A stretch of DNA of 64,000 nt, taken from contig OZ243107.1 of NCBI GenBank assembly GCA_965212245.1, forward strand, positions 1,178,001 to 1,242,000, in the 5' to 3' direction. Positions 1-8,019 of this stretch are shown here, one piece after another (position 1 is the first letter of the stretch; every line of letters begins with the position of its first letter). The translations under genes and the position numbers were made by a program. The DNA is from CAKZNE01 sp040222435. Its GTDB lineage: Bacteria; Bacteroidota; Bacteroidia; Flavobacteriales; Schleiferiaceae. Below the pieces are notes generated by a model that was given only the letters and a program-made list of their open reading frames with translations, did not search any database and was not told the origin of the DNA.

Positions 1-684
1 ATTATGAGAGACCATGCGTGCAAGGGTCTCCAGGTGCTCATTCCGGTGGTTTAGTGCCTGGTTAATGTTACTCAGCTTTCTGTTTTGATCCCGCGAGACC
101 AACCTTTCTTTTTCATAAGCCTTTTTAAAATAAGCTATTACCAGAGCCACGAGTATAATACAGGCAATTAAAAAGGCGTGCCCTTTTAAGTATAACATGA
201 AAGAGGTAGCGCTTTCATAAGGATATATCCAATGCGGAAAAAGGTGAGCAAGCCAGTTGATTAATAGAATATTAACGATGCACACCAAGGTAAAAGTTAA
301 GTGTTTTTTTACCGGGAGAATAGTAAGCCCCAGGATGAGGACAATCATAAAAAGAAGGTCTACAGCCTGATTAAAAGCCACAGCTGCAAACCATACATAG
401 TCAAAAAACACCAGACTGAAAACGATAAAAAAGTAAGAAGTACTCTTAAAATGTTCGCGTATACGGGAATTGTAAAAAAAGAAACTGAAGACCAGCGGAG
501 CCAGCGCTAAAGGCATATAAGCAGTAGCATTACTGGTAGCGTTTAGTGTGGCAATGGCAATAAAAATGGTAAGTATCGCTAAGGTAAAGGTGGCGGTATT
601 GAATATCTTATTCTCCAGGAGCCCGTCTTCAGGGCCGGAAATAAAAAGAGAAATACGCTTGGTGAAAGAGTTGTCGTCAATCAA
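1..684 (-). CDS. Membrane-bound sensor histidine kinase, cut by window edge
   Basis: The frame is open from about base 684 to base 1 and runs off the window, so only the N-terminal part is seen. It holds about six hydrophobic helices (segments such as LAILTIFIAIATL and FFIVFSLVFF), a short basic linker, and at the very edge an ARMVSHN sequence that matches the H-box of histidine kinases, very like the FAHIVSHN of the gene just upstream. The start is uncertain: the first plausible codon is TTG at 684, and an in-frame stop lies at about 716-718. It follows the second kinase by 74 bases on the same strand, so the two may be co-transcribed. The kinase call rests on the H-box only, because the ATPase domain is outside the window. 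Confidence 0.72.
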   Translation of the reverse strand, partial: MIDDNSFTKRISLFISGPEDGLLENKIFNTATFTLAILTIFIAIATLNATSNATAYMPLALAPLVFSFFFYNSRIREHFKSTSYFFIVFSLVFFDYVWFAAVAFNQAVDLLFMIVLILGLTILPVKKHLTFTLVCIVNILLINWLAHLFPHWIYPYESATSFMLYLKGHAFLIACIILVALVIAYFKKAYEKERLVSRDQNRKLSNINQALNHRNEHLETLARMVSHN

Positions 685-758
685 ATTAAATGTCAGTTTA
701 ATATTACAATGAATTCAAATATAGGATTTGTCAGGAAGAAGTTTCATCCGGCTATTAA

Positions 759-2267
759 TCAATCCGGTTGATTTAAATAGATTTTAAAGGTGGTGCCATG
801 ATCTACTTTACTCTCTACCTTTATTTTACCACCCATTGCTTCAACCTGATTTTTAGTAATAAACAACCCGATGCCACGGGCATCTTTATTGTTATGAAAA
901 GTCTTATACATTCTGAATATTTTATCCCCATGCCTCTTGAGGTCTATTCCTATTCCATTATCCACAATGGATAATATTACCTGTTTGCCCTTCTGCTCAA
1001 GAGACAAGTGTATTTGCAGGCTTCGTGATTTAGATCTGTATTTAATGCTGTTGGTGAGCAGGTTAAGGAAAACACTATCAAGATAGGCCGGTACAGCATA
1101 TACTTTTACATCCCCGGAAAGAGTATTTATAATTTCACCACCTGCTGTCTTTAACAAAGCCTGAACGTTGCCTATGGCCCCGTTGAGGTGTTTTTTAAGA
1201 TCCAGCATCTGCAAACTGTCATTTACTTGTGTGTTTATAGCCACTACCTCATTGAGGTGCCGGATGGTTTCTTCAAGGTTATCTACAGACTGACGCAACA
1301 AAGGCATCATCTCGGCTTTCATCTCTTCACTATGATCCCTTTCCAGAAAACCCAGGGTCATACTTAGGTTTCCTGAATGCGACCTCAGGTTATGAGAAAC
1401 AATGTGCGCAAAATTAAGCAACCTCTTATTCTGATCGTTGGTAACCTCTAACAAAGCGGATAACTCTAGCTCTGCCATTTTACGATCATGAATGTCCTGA
1501 AAGGTGCCATAAAGCCTTACACACTCATTGTTTTCTATTTCTGTAACCCCAATGGCGCGCACCCAGCGCTCATTACCCAGTCCGGTAATGATCTGTAAAT
1601 CCAGCTCATAACCTTTCCCTTCTTTAATAGCTTTATCCACCGCGTTAGTAATAAGCTCACGACTTTCTCCTTCCTTAAAAAAGTTGATGGCTGTTTCGAA
1701 TTTCGGTTCATAATCATTGTCGACTTCGTGAATGGCTTTAGTCACACTGCTCCAGTAAGGCTTTTGATACATCATATCCACTTCCCAGGTACCAATGCGA
1801 GCGGCCTGGTTCGATTTTTCTAATAGGTCTTTAACCTTATGCAACTCGTGTTCCCGCTCTTTTAGGTCAGTAATGTCAGTATGCGCGCCCAGCATACGTA
1901 TAGGTTTTCCGTTTTTATCACGAATAGCTAATCCACGACAACGTATCCATACGGTATGTCCATCTTTATGATGATAGCGTACCTCTTGATCGTAAGGACA
2001 GGCCGGATCGGCAAAGTGTTCCTGAGCCCTTTTAAGAGCTGCTTCACCATCTTCAGGAAATATAATGTTTTGCCAGGCGGAAGCCTTATGGGGCATGTCA
2101 TCCGGGTTATAGCCCAGCGTTTTCCAAAACGAAGAGTTCATCCATTCATTTTCAGGCTTCTCCATGTCCCAATACCATAAACCATCCAATGAAGACTGTT
2201 GGAGGAAATCAAAAATATCATCTTGCTCCTTTATGAGCGTATAGAGCTCTTTTTGAAGATAATTCAT
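759..2267 (-). CDS. PAS-domain sensor histidine kinase, soluble
   Basis: This 502-residue kinase has no signal peptide or membrane helix, so it probably senses a cytoplasmic cue. There are two PAS domains, at roughly residues 22-135 (ending in the PAC-type motif GAHTDITDLKERE) and 150-262 (ending GTFQDIHDRK). The H-box FAHIVSHNLRSHSG follows near residue 290. The ATPase domain comes last, with N-box FLNLLTNSIKYRS, G1 box VDNGIGID and G2 box ARGIGLFITKN. There is no receiver domain and no adjacent response regulator, so the partner is elsewhere. It lies directly upstream of the truncated membrane kinase on the same strand. The family call is firm; the ligand is unknown. Confidence 0.93.
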   Translation of the reverse strand: MNYLQKELYTLIKEQDDIFDFLQQSSLDGLWYWDMEKPENEWMNSSFWKTLGYNPDDMPHKASAWQNIIFPEDGEAALKRAQEHFADPACPYDQEVRYHHKDGHTVWIRCRGLAIRDKNGKPIRMLGAHTDITDLKEREHELHKVKDLLEKSNQAARIGTWEVDMMYQKPYWSSVTKAIHEVDNDYEPKFETAINFFKEGESRELITNAVDKAIKEGKGYELDLQIITGLGNERWVRAIGVTEIENNECVRLYGTFQDIHDRKMAELELSALLEVTNDQNKRLLNFAHIVSHNLRSHSGNLSMTLGFLERDHSEEMKAEMMPLLRQSVDNLEETIRHLNEVVAINTQVNDSLQMLDLKKHLNGAIGNVQALLKTAGGEIINTLSGDVKVYAVPAYLDSVFLNLLTNSIKYRSKSRSLQIHLSLEQKGKQVILSIVDNGIGIDLKRHGDKIFRMYKTFHNNKDARGIGLFITKNQVEAMGGKIKVESKVDHGTTFKIYLNQPD

Positions 2268-2768
2268 TAATGTAGTAGTTCAAATTATATTTCATCCCCT
2301 ATTAACCACAGAATTTACGTTAAATATTTAAAAAAAGTCCATTTTATACTCAGGGTTTCGATGAAGTGGTTAATCTGGTTTTTCATTGGTCAGAACAGGA
2401 GAAATCCGTTTGCAGAAAAAGGTATAATGGAACAGTTTATCTATTACCAACCACTTAATCACGGCCTTTTTATTTTTGACATACAGTTTTAGGGAAAGCC
2501 CAGAAAAGGACATCAGTAATTTTAATACTTATCTAATGGCAAGTGTTAAGGCTGTACTCAAGAAGAGTGAGGTTTACCTGACAAGTGAAGGAAAACACCT
2601 TCTTGTTTTTCAGATAGAACATAAGAGTCAGACTGTTCTATATTATCAGAAGCTTTTGCTGGTGTATTAAAAAAGTATTGCCCCTGCCTGCAGAAACTCC
2701 CGAGATAACGATGAAGTACCCCCAGTTCTTTAGTTTAAGCAGAGTTGTAGTAAAGATGTGTATTAGTT
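2268..2768. other. 501-base intergenic stretch with weak ORF and short dyads
   Basis: This is the only gene-free stretch over 300 bases. It lies between the start of the PAS kinase and the end of the T9SS beta-helix gene, both on the minus strand. An open frame at 2476-2670 (+) begins with TTG and would give 64 residues that match no family I know; its start codon forms the end of a TATTTTTG string that looks like a -7 box, so I do not call it a gene. The element AACCAC occurs at 2304-2309, inverted at 2366-2371 and again at 2449-2454, with longer arms between the last two copies (AAGTGGTT and AACCACTT). These could be operator sites for the kinase gene, but this is speculative. Confidence 0.4.
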
Positions 2769-4691
2769 TTAGGCCTTTGTAATTAGCACCACTTTTAAAG
2801 CTTGATCCTGCCTGATGTGCAGTATGTATATCCCCTTTTTCAGAAATCCCAATTCCAGCCTAAGGTCATTGCCACTGCTGTAAGAGCGGCTTAATAACTG
2901 CCTGCCATCAGTTGAATATACTTGTACTTCTGTAGCCTTTTCGGGAATAGATGTTTTTATCCAAAGCTCCTTTTTTACCGGATTGGGATATACCGAGACG
3001 GAGGGTATTGAAAACTGATTTTCCAGGCCGATGGTGGAAACGGAAATGCAAGAAGAGGTGTCCTGGCATCCATTCTTATCTACGATGATCACTTTATAAA
3101 GCCCATTCGTATCAGGTGTGAATACAGGGAGTGTATCAGCAAAAATGACTGCCCCGGTATTACAATCGAACCAAAGAAAAGAGGTTCCGGTAGCCGTGGC
3201 GGCAAGTGTTGCACCATCTGGGCTTACTGTGACAGATGTATCCACGTCCAGCTGATTAGCCTGGAGGTATACCGTAGAGTCGCACCCGGCAGTAGCCTGA
3301 AAAATTAAAGTGTCTACTCCAGCTTCGTCAATATAATACCCTTTGTAGAATACACTTGTACCCACACAAAATTGCACGGTATCATGTCCCGTGTTATTGT
3401 AAAGTGGTGCTTCGTAAGCCCCCATGTCTACGGTGCTATTGATAATCCTGGTGTTTCCAGCATAATCATAAGGCAATACTTCCAAAGTATCCCCGTCTCC
3501 ATCCACATCCCATGTATCCATGGGTATAAAGTTGTTTTTTCCGGCATCAATACCTGGGGAGCATTTGGCCAGGTTAAAGTTTCCGTTGAGGCTATCCACA
3601 AATAAAGGTTTGGCATCTATGTTCCCACCTTTATCCGTTCCCCAGGCAGATCGCCAGGTGTTGTTAGCCGTTCGGCTGCCGGTTAATAGGCAGTTTCTGA
3701 ATTCAACCGTGGCTGTGTAGTTAATATGTGTAGCAACAGCACTAGTAAGAATACTATTGTAAATTTTCCTGTTTCCCGGATGAATAAATCTAAATCCTTG
3801 GGAGCCTGAACCGCCTGCTAAACTTGCTATTTCCGTAACCAGATACATTCGTACCGTTCCGCCTACATTATACAGGGCACCTCCTGAGAAGTCTGCCTGA
3901 TTATTATGGAACAAAGAGTTTTCTATTTTAAGAAAGTCTCCGTCATTCCTTATAGCTCCACCAAATTCCTTTGCAAAATTTCCCTCCCAAAGAACTGAGG
4001 AACAATAAAGACCAGATTGATCATCAGAATAAATTCCTCCTCCGTGAATCAATGCGTGATTGTCTTTAAAAACAGAATTGAAAATGCCTACAATCGAGCT
4101 TTCAAGATTTAGGCCTGCTCCTTGTTTAGAGAGATTATCAAAAATTAAACAATTACTTAATATAATACTGTCTGAACGTAGGATTTTAATTCCTCCAGCA
4201 ATATTGGATGGGCTGGATGAGATGAATGAGTTGAAACACTTTGTTACATACATGCCGTCTACTCTGATCAAAGTACTATCTAGGTCCATGGCCAAGATTA
4301 TGTTATACACATTATCCGAATCCTTAGGCATTCCTATATCTCCCGATAAAATGGTAGAGTCTACGGACCAGTTGCGTTGGCTGGGACTTGTTTCGTTTCC
4401 AGCAAAGCTTCCATAGAGAGATATATCCTTTTTGAGTGCAAATGTGGCTTCACGCGGATTAGCAGGCACCTGATATTGAGCATCCAGGTATGGCGTATAT
4501 ACTCCTTTGGCTACCCATATTTCATCACCCGATTGGGCGAGTACCAACGCCTCATGCAGGCTATCCAGGGCGGTGGCCCAGGAAGTGCCGTTACCTGCTG
4601 CCGGAGCATTTTGATTTACATAAATTGTTTGTTGCGCATTTGAACTAAAGGAAACGGCAAGAGCTATTAGGAGTAAATAGAGTTTTTTCAC
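2769..4691 (-). CDS. T9SS-exported parallel beta-helix surface protein
   Basis: A secreted protein of about 640 residues. I place the start at GTG 4691, giving MKKLYLLLIALAVSF and a signal peptide ending SNAQ, rather than at TTG 4712, because that TTG is the last triplet of a TATCTTTG -7 box. After the signal comes an N-terminal motif typical of Bacteroidota beta-helix proteins (IYVNQNAPAAGNGTSWATAL, then IWVAKGVYTPY). Right-handed beta-helix repeats with SDSIILSNCLIFDN-like rungs occupy about residues 100-420. A gap segment with a PKD-like stretch follows. The last 75 residues are a type A T9SS sorting domain (VYPNPVKKELWIK through GIYILHIR). It is probably exported and anchored or released at the cell surface; the substrate or ligand is unknown. 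Confidence 0.85.
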   Translation of the reverse strand: MKKLYLLLIALAVSFSSNAQQTIYVNQNAPAAGNGTSWATALDSLHEALVLAQSGDEIWVAKGVYTPYLDAQYQVPANPREATFALKKDISLYGSFAGNETSPSQRNWSVDSTILSGDIGMPKDSDNVYNIILAMDLDSTLIRVDGMYVTKCFNSFISSSPSNIAGGIKILRSDSIILSNCLIFDNLSKQGAGLNLESSIVGIFNSVFKDNHALIHGGGIYSDDQSGLYCSSVLWEGNFAKEFGGAIRNDGDFLKIENSLFHNNQADFSGGALYNVGGTVRMYLVTEIASLAGGSGSQGFRFIHPGNRKIYNSILTSAVATHINYTATVEFRNCLLTGSRTANNTWRSAWGTDKGGNIDAKPLFVDSLNGNFNLAKCSPGIDAGKNNFIPMDTWDVDGDGDTLEVLPYDYAGNTRIINSTVDMGAYEAPLYNNTGHDTVQFCVGTSVFYKGYYIDEAGVDTLIFQATAGCDSTVYLQANQLDVDTSVTVSPDGATLAATATGTSFLWFDCNTGAVIFADTLPVFTPDTNGLYKVIIVDKNGCQDTSSCISVSTIGLENQFSIPSVSVYPNPVKKELWIKTSIPEKATEVQVYSTDGRQLLSRSYSSGNDLRLELGFLKKGIYILHIRQDQALKVVLITKA

Positions 4692-4709
4692 AGGATTTGC
4701 TTTAGCTTC

Positions 4710-4717
4710 CAAAGATA
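4710..4717 (-). promoter_or_regulatory. Candidate -7 box TATCTTTG for the beta-helix gene
   Basis: Read on the minus strand this is a perfect TAnnTTTG, the Bacteroidota -7 consensus, ending 18 bases before the GTG start at 4691. No clear TTG -33 box is seen at the usual distance. Its position rules out the upstream TTG (4712) as start codon. Confidence 0.5.
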
Positions 4718-4812
4718 AAAATCCTTGGTCTTCGTTAATATGCTCTTACATCTCAGTTAGTTGCAGCAATAATTCTCTAATTACAATCATCAATGAATAA
4801 AAGCGCGTGAAA

Positions 4813-4857
4813 CAAAAAAAGCCAGACAAATTACGAATGTAACTATCTGGCTTTTTT
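4813..4857 (-). terminator. Intrinsic terminator after tRNA-Asn (bidirectional)
   Basis: Inverted repeat AGCCAGA (4820-4826) and TCTGGCT (4846-4852) with a 19-base loop. On the minus strand it is followed by a run of seven T and begins seven bases after the tRNA 3' end, so it should terminate the tRNA transcript. On the plus strand a run of six T also follows. Confidence 0.75.
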
Positions 4858-4858
4858 G

Positions 4859-4932
4859 CTCCTCCTCTTGGGCTCGAACCAAGGACCCTCTGATTAACAG
4901 TCAGATGCTCTAACCAACTGAGCTAAGGAGGA
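4859..4932 (-). tRNA. tRNA-Asn (anticodon GTT)
   Basis: On the minus strand the sequence folds as a 74-base cloverleaf. The acceptor stem is TCCTCCT with AGGAGGA plus discriminator G. The D arm is GCTC-AGTTGGTTA-GAGC, the anticodon arm TCTGA-CTGTTAA-TCAGA with anticodon GTT, and the T arm CTTGG-TTCGAGC-CCAAG. All stems pair perfectly. CCA is not encoded. A terminator follows within ten bases, so this is a single-tRNA transcription unit. Confidence 0.97.
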
Positions 4933-5016
4933 ATTTATTTCCCTTAAAAAGGGCTGCAATATTAGCACCTTTCTCCAAATTACGCAATATTTGCAGCAAA
5001 ATTTCAAAATAAAAAT

Positions 5017-5943
5017 ATGAGCCTTTTAATTGTGGGCACCGTTGCCTTTGACGAACTCATCACACCCTTTGGGGAATCAGGTCGAATTATGGGAGGATCA
5101 GCCACTTATGCAGGACTGGCCGCTTCCAATTTCATGAATGATATTCAGCTGGTTTCCATCATCGGGGAAGACTTTCCGCAAGAGTATATGGATCGCTTTC
5201 ACAAGCGCCAGATCGATACCCGGGGAATTAAAGTAGTAGAGGGCGGAAAAACCTTTTTCTGGAAGGGCAAGTACCACAATGATATGAATACGCGCGATTC
5301 TTTGGATACACAATTGAACGTGCTCATGGAATTTGATCCTGAATTACCGGAGGCGTATAAGAATACCGAGTTCTTAATGCTGGGTAACTTAACACCAGCT
5401 GTACAAATGAAGGTATTAAACCAGATGGAGGAGCGGCCTAAACTAGTGGTTTTGGACACCATGAACTTTTGGATGGACAATAGCCTCGATGAACTGAAAG
5501 AAGTGCTGAAGAAGGTTGATGTACTTACCATAAATGATGAAGAGGCACGCCAGCTAAGCGGAGAATATTCATTGGTAAAAGCCGCCAATAAAATCCGCAC
5601 TATGGGCCCTGAATACCTCATCATTAAAAAGGGAGAACACGGAGCTTTATTATTTGGTAAAGGTGAAGTGTTTTTTGCACCAGCCCTTCCGCTGGAAGAA
5701 GTATTTGACCCCACCGGAGCCGGTGACACATTTGCCGGAGGCTTTATTGGGTTCCTGGCGAACAGCCGGGATGTTTCCTTTGAGAATATGAAGAGGGCCG
5801 TAATATACGGTTCAGCCCTGGCTTCTTTTTGTGTAGAAAAATTCGGTGTACAACGTATAAATCAGATAACGACTGAAGATATGCATAAGCGGGTGCAGGA
5901 GTTTGTTAGCCTAACCCAGTTTGAGGTTACCCTACAAGACTAA
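5017..5943 (+). CDS. PfkB-family sugar/nucleoside kinase
   Basis: A 308-residue cytoplasmic kinase of the ribokinase/PfkB fold. The N-terminal glycine-rich signature is GSATYAGLAASNF (about residues 28-40). The C-terminal signature FDPTGAGDTFAGGFIGFL (about 230-247) carries the catalytic Asp of GAGD and the anion hole. The family phosphorylates hydroxymethyl groups of sugars or nucleosides. The sequence does not let me choose a substrate and the neighbours give no pathway. It is monocistronic: tRNA-Asn lies upstream on the other strand and a strong terminator follows 25 bases after the stop. Confidence 0.88.
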   Translation: MSLLIVGTVAFDELITPFGESGRIMGGSATYAGLAASNFMNDIQLVSIIGEDFPQEYMDRFHKRQIDTRGIKVVEGGKTFFWKGKYHNDMNTRDSLDTQLNVLMEFDPELPEAYKNTEFLMLGNLTPAVQMKVLNQMEERPKLVVLDTMNFWMDNSLDELKEVLKKVDVLTINDEEARQLSGEYSLVKAANKIRTMGPEYLIIKKGEHGALLFGKGEVFFAPALPLEEVFDPTGAGDTFAGGFIGFLANSRDVSFENMKRAVIYGSALASFCVEKFGVQRINQITTEDMHKRVQEFVSLTQFEVTLQD

Positions 5944-5967
5944 ATATTACGTATTGCGTAAAATGTC

Positions 5968-5991
5968 AAAGCCCCGGAAGGGGCTTTTTTC
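5968..5991 (+). terminator. Intrinsic terminator of the PfkB kinase gene
   Basis: AAAGCCCC, loop GGAA, GGGGCTTT, then a run of T. It is a compact GC-rich hairpin placed 25 bases after the kinase stop codon. It isolates the kinase gene from the sigma-factor operon downstream. Confidence 0.85.
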
Positions 5992-6185
5992 ATGCTTACA
6001 ATTAATAGTAACACGCCTTGTTAAAAAATTCAGGAGCTAACCCAACCCCGGGTGTATAAAGTACGTGTATTAGGGTGAAGCGAATTTTACGGGTAATATA
6101 TTGTCGCTAACTCGTGAAATATTGTTCAGTTACAACCGGGAAGGGGGATTATAATTACATTCGTCTTCCTGGTTTTATTTGACTA

Positions 6186-6746
6186 ATGAATGTAGAGAAG
6201 GAACTTCTGGAGGCCTGCAAGCAAGAGGATCGTAAGGCTCAGTTTGAGCTTTATAAAGTATGCTACAGTATCCTTCTGTCTGTTTGTTTTCGCTACGAGC
6301 GGAATAAAGAAGATGCCGAGTTCTTACTCAACAAAGCGTTCTATAAAATATTAAAGAACCTTAAAAAGTACGATGACAAAGTACCTTTTGAGGCATGGAT
6401 CAGGCGGATCACTATTAATACGGTGATCGATGATTATCGGAAAAACCAGCGTAGTAAAATAGACTACGTGGAAGAGCCCATGAATATGGCTCCTGTGCAA
6501 ACGATGGATTTTAATGAGGCGGATCAGAAGTATGATGCTGAAGAGCTACAGCGGCTGATTGACCGCCTGCCACCGGTAAGTAAAAAGGTATTTAACCTAT
6601 ATGTGATTGACGGATATAATCACCGCGAAATTGCCGGGCAGCTGGACATGAGTGAAGGTACCAGTAAGTGGCATTTGAGTAGTGCCCGTAAGAAGTTGAA
6701 GGAGTTACTTCATCAGCTGAGGAACAATGTGGCGATGATGTTATGA
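6186..6746 (+). CDS. ECF-type RNA polymerase sigma factor
   Basis: A 186-residue sigma-70 of the extracytoplasmic-function class. Region 2 spans about residues 8-90 (RYERNKEDAEFLLNKAFYKI for -10 recognition and core binding; WIRRITINTVIDDYRKN). Region 4 spans about 120-175 (LPPVSKKVFNLYVIDGYNHREIAG with the helix-turn-helix, then EGTSKWHLSSARKKLKELL). There is no region 3 or N-terminal extension. It overlaps the next gene by four bases (ATGA), which links it to a membrane protein that looks like its anti-sigma factor. The likely role is to switch on genes in response to an envelope signal. A TTTATTTG string just before the start may be a -7 box with one mismatch. Confidence 0.93.
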   Translation: MNVEKELLEACKQEDRKAQFELYKVCYSILLSVCFRYERNKEDAEFLLNKAFYKILKNLKKYDDKVPFEAWIRRITINTVIDDYRKNQRSKIDYVEEPMNMAPVQTMDFNEADQKYDAEELQRLIDRLPPVSKKVFNLYVIDGYNHREIAGQLDMSEGTSKWHLSSARKKLKELLHQLRNNVAMML

Positions 6747-8017
6747 AGGATAACGAGTTAGACAAATTATTTAAAAGCAAGCTGAAGAGCCGCGAGTTTG
6801 AATTTAACCCCTCAAACTGGGAGGCTATGGAGGCCATGCTGGATAAGGATAGGAAAGGCCTTGGCTTTTACTGGTGGAGCAGTGCGGCCGTATTGTTGTT
6901 TGGCGTATTTGTAGGTGCAGCACTTTGGTTACGCCCAGCTCCTGTTACGGATATAGTTAAACAAAACCCTTCTGTTGATCATACGGAAGAAGTCTCTCCA
7001 GAAACACAAATACCAAACGGTACGGATACAAAGCCAGTCCCGGGTTCGGGAAAAAAATCACAACCTGATGGAGCCCACCGAATGGCAGAAGATACCCCCG
7101 ACCCTTCCTCATCTTTAAAAAATTCTGCAAATACAGATAGCCCGGTGGAGCAAGGCCTTCCGGTAGGTAAGGGAGAAGTAACCTCTGCCTCTAAAGCTTT
7201 TAATGCTCAGGGTGCTTCAGATCAGTGGGCTTCTTCAAAACAAGATAAACCGGCACGGGCCACACTTCAGTCAGTGACCTATGCCAAAAAACGGTGGGTG
7301 AGCCTTCCCTTAAATACAGAAGTGCCTGTTTCTCCGGGAGAATTGGGTATACAAGGAAATCCTGCCACTTTTAGTGATCTGAACCGAATTGACCCGGCAG
7401 CTCTGGTGAAATTTGAAAGCACCCATGAAATATGGGGTCAGGCCGGACCTGACTTTACCCAATCCTTTAAGGATGGGAAAGTAGCCACCGGCTGGATCAT
7501 TGGTATGAATTATACCTATCGCTTTGCGCAGCGCTGGAGTTTTGAAGCGGGTCTTAATTACAATGCCCGTGCAGCCACCGGAATTACACTTAGTTCCGAT
7601 AGTGTATTCTACAACTTCGGACAGGAACTGATACGCACTGAAATACGCCACCAGCGATTGGACTACATTGAAGTGCCGCTTAGCGTGAGTTTTTCTATTA
7701 ACCCCCAACATCAGCTAAGTACAGGGATATATACAGCTGCTCTGTTTAATGTAAACCGCGAGATACAACGTACCCGGGTTCCGTTTAAAGGAGATACGGA
7801 AACGACCACCGAAAAGGAGAATGGCCTCAGCGATAATTTTAACACCATGGATTACGGCCTTACCGGATCTTATTTTTACCGTTATAGTCCGCAGATAAGC
7901 ATAGGTCTGCAATTTAAATATGGCCTTACTGATATAACACCTGATCGTTCTGATGCACTGAGCCCTTTCCACAGGAACAGTAATACCCGGATAATCATAC
8001 GTTATCGCCTGTATTAA
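6743..8017 (+). CDS. Putative dual-membrane-spanning anti-sigma factor with outer-membrane barrel
   Basis: A 424-residue protein with an unusual layout. Residues 1-40 are charged and cytoplasmic-looking (DKLFKSKLKSREFEFNPSNW). Residues 44-63 form one hydrophobic helix, with no signal-peptidase site. Residues 65-200 are a low-complexity linker rich in Pro, Ser, Thr and Lys. About residues 225-424 look like an outer-membrane beta-barrel (alternating GLNYNARA, DYIEVPLSVSFSI, SIGLQFKYGLTD) ending in the aromatic RYRLY usual for barrels. This matches the architecture of the Dma proteins of Bacteroides thetaiotaomicron, which cross both membranes and hold an ECF sigma factor. It overlaps the sigma gene by four bases. 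That it binds this sigma factor is my inference from architecture and coupling. Confidence 0.75.
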   Translation: MKDNELDKLFKSKLKSREFEFNPSNWEAMEAMLDKDRKGLGFYWWSSAAVLLFGVFVGAALWLRPAPVTDIVKQNPSVDHTEEVSPETQIPNGTDTKPVPGSGKKSQPDGAHRMAEDTPDPSSSLKNSANTDSPVEQGLPVGKGEVTSASKAFNAQGASDQWASSKQDKPARATLQSVTYAKKRWVSLPLNTEVPVSPGELGIQGNPATFSDLNRIDPAALVKFESTHEIWGQAGPDFTQSFKDGKVATGWIIGMNYTYRFAQRWSFEAGLNYNARAATGITLSSDSVFYNFGQELIRTEIRHQRLDYIEVPLSVSFSINPQHQLSTGIYTAALFNVNREIQRTRVPFKGDTETTTEKENGLSDNFNTMDYGLTGSYFYRYSPQISIGLQFKYGLTDITPDRSDALSPFHRNSNTRIIIRYRLY

Positions 8018-8019
8018 TC

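Noticed and set aside
2476..2670. 64-codon plus-strand frame in the large intergenic region
   Set aside because: Starts with TTG that is part of a TATTTTTG string, no recognised family, no coupling to neighbours; kept only as a note on the region.
5199..5729. 176-codon minus-strand frame inside the PfkB kinase gene
   Set aside because: Antisense to a clear kinase, with Ser/Thr-rich low-complexity product typical of a shadow frame.
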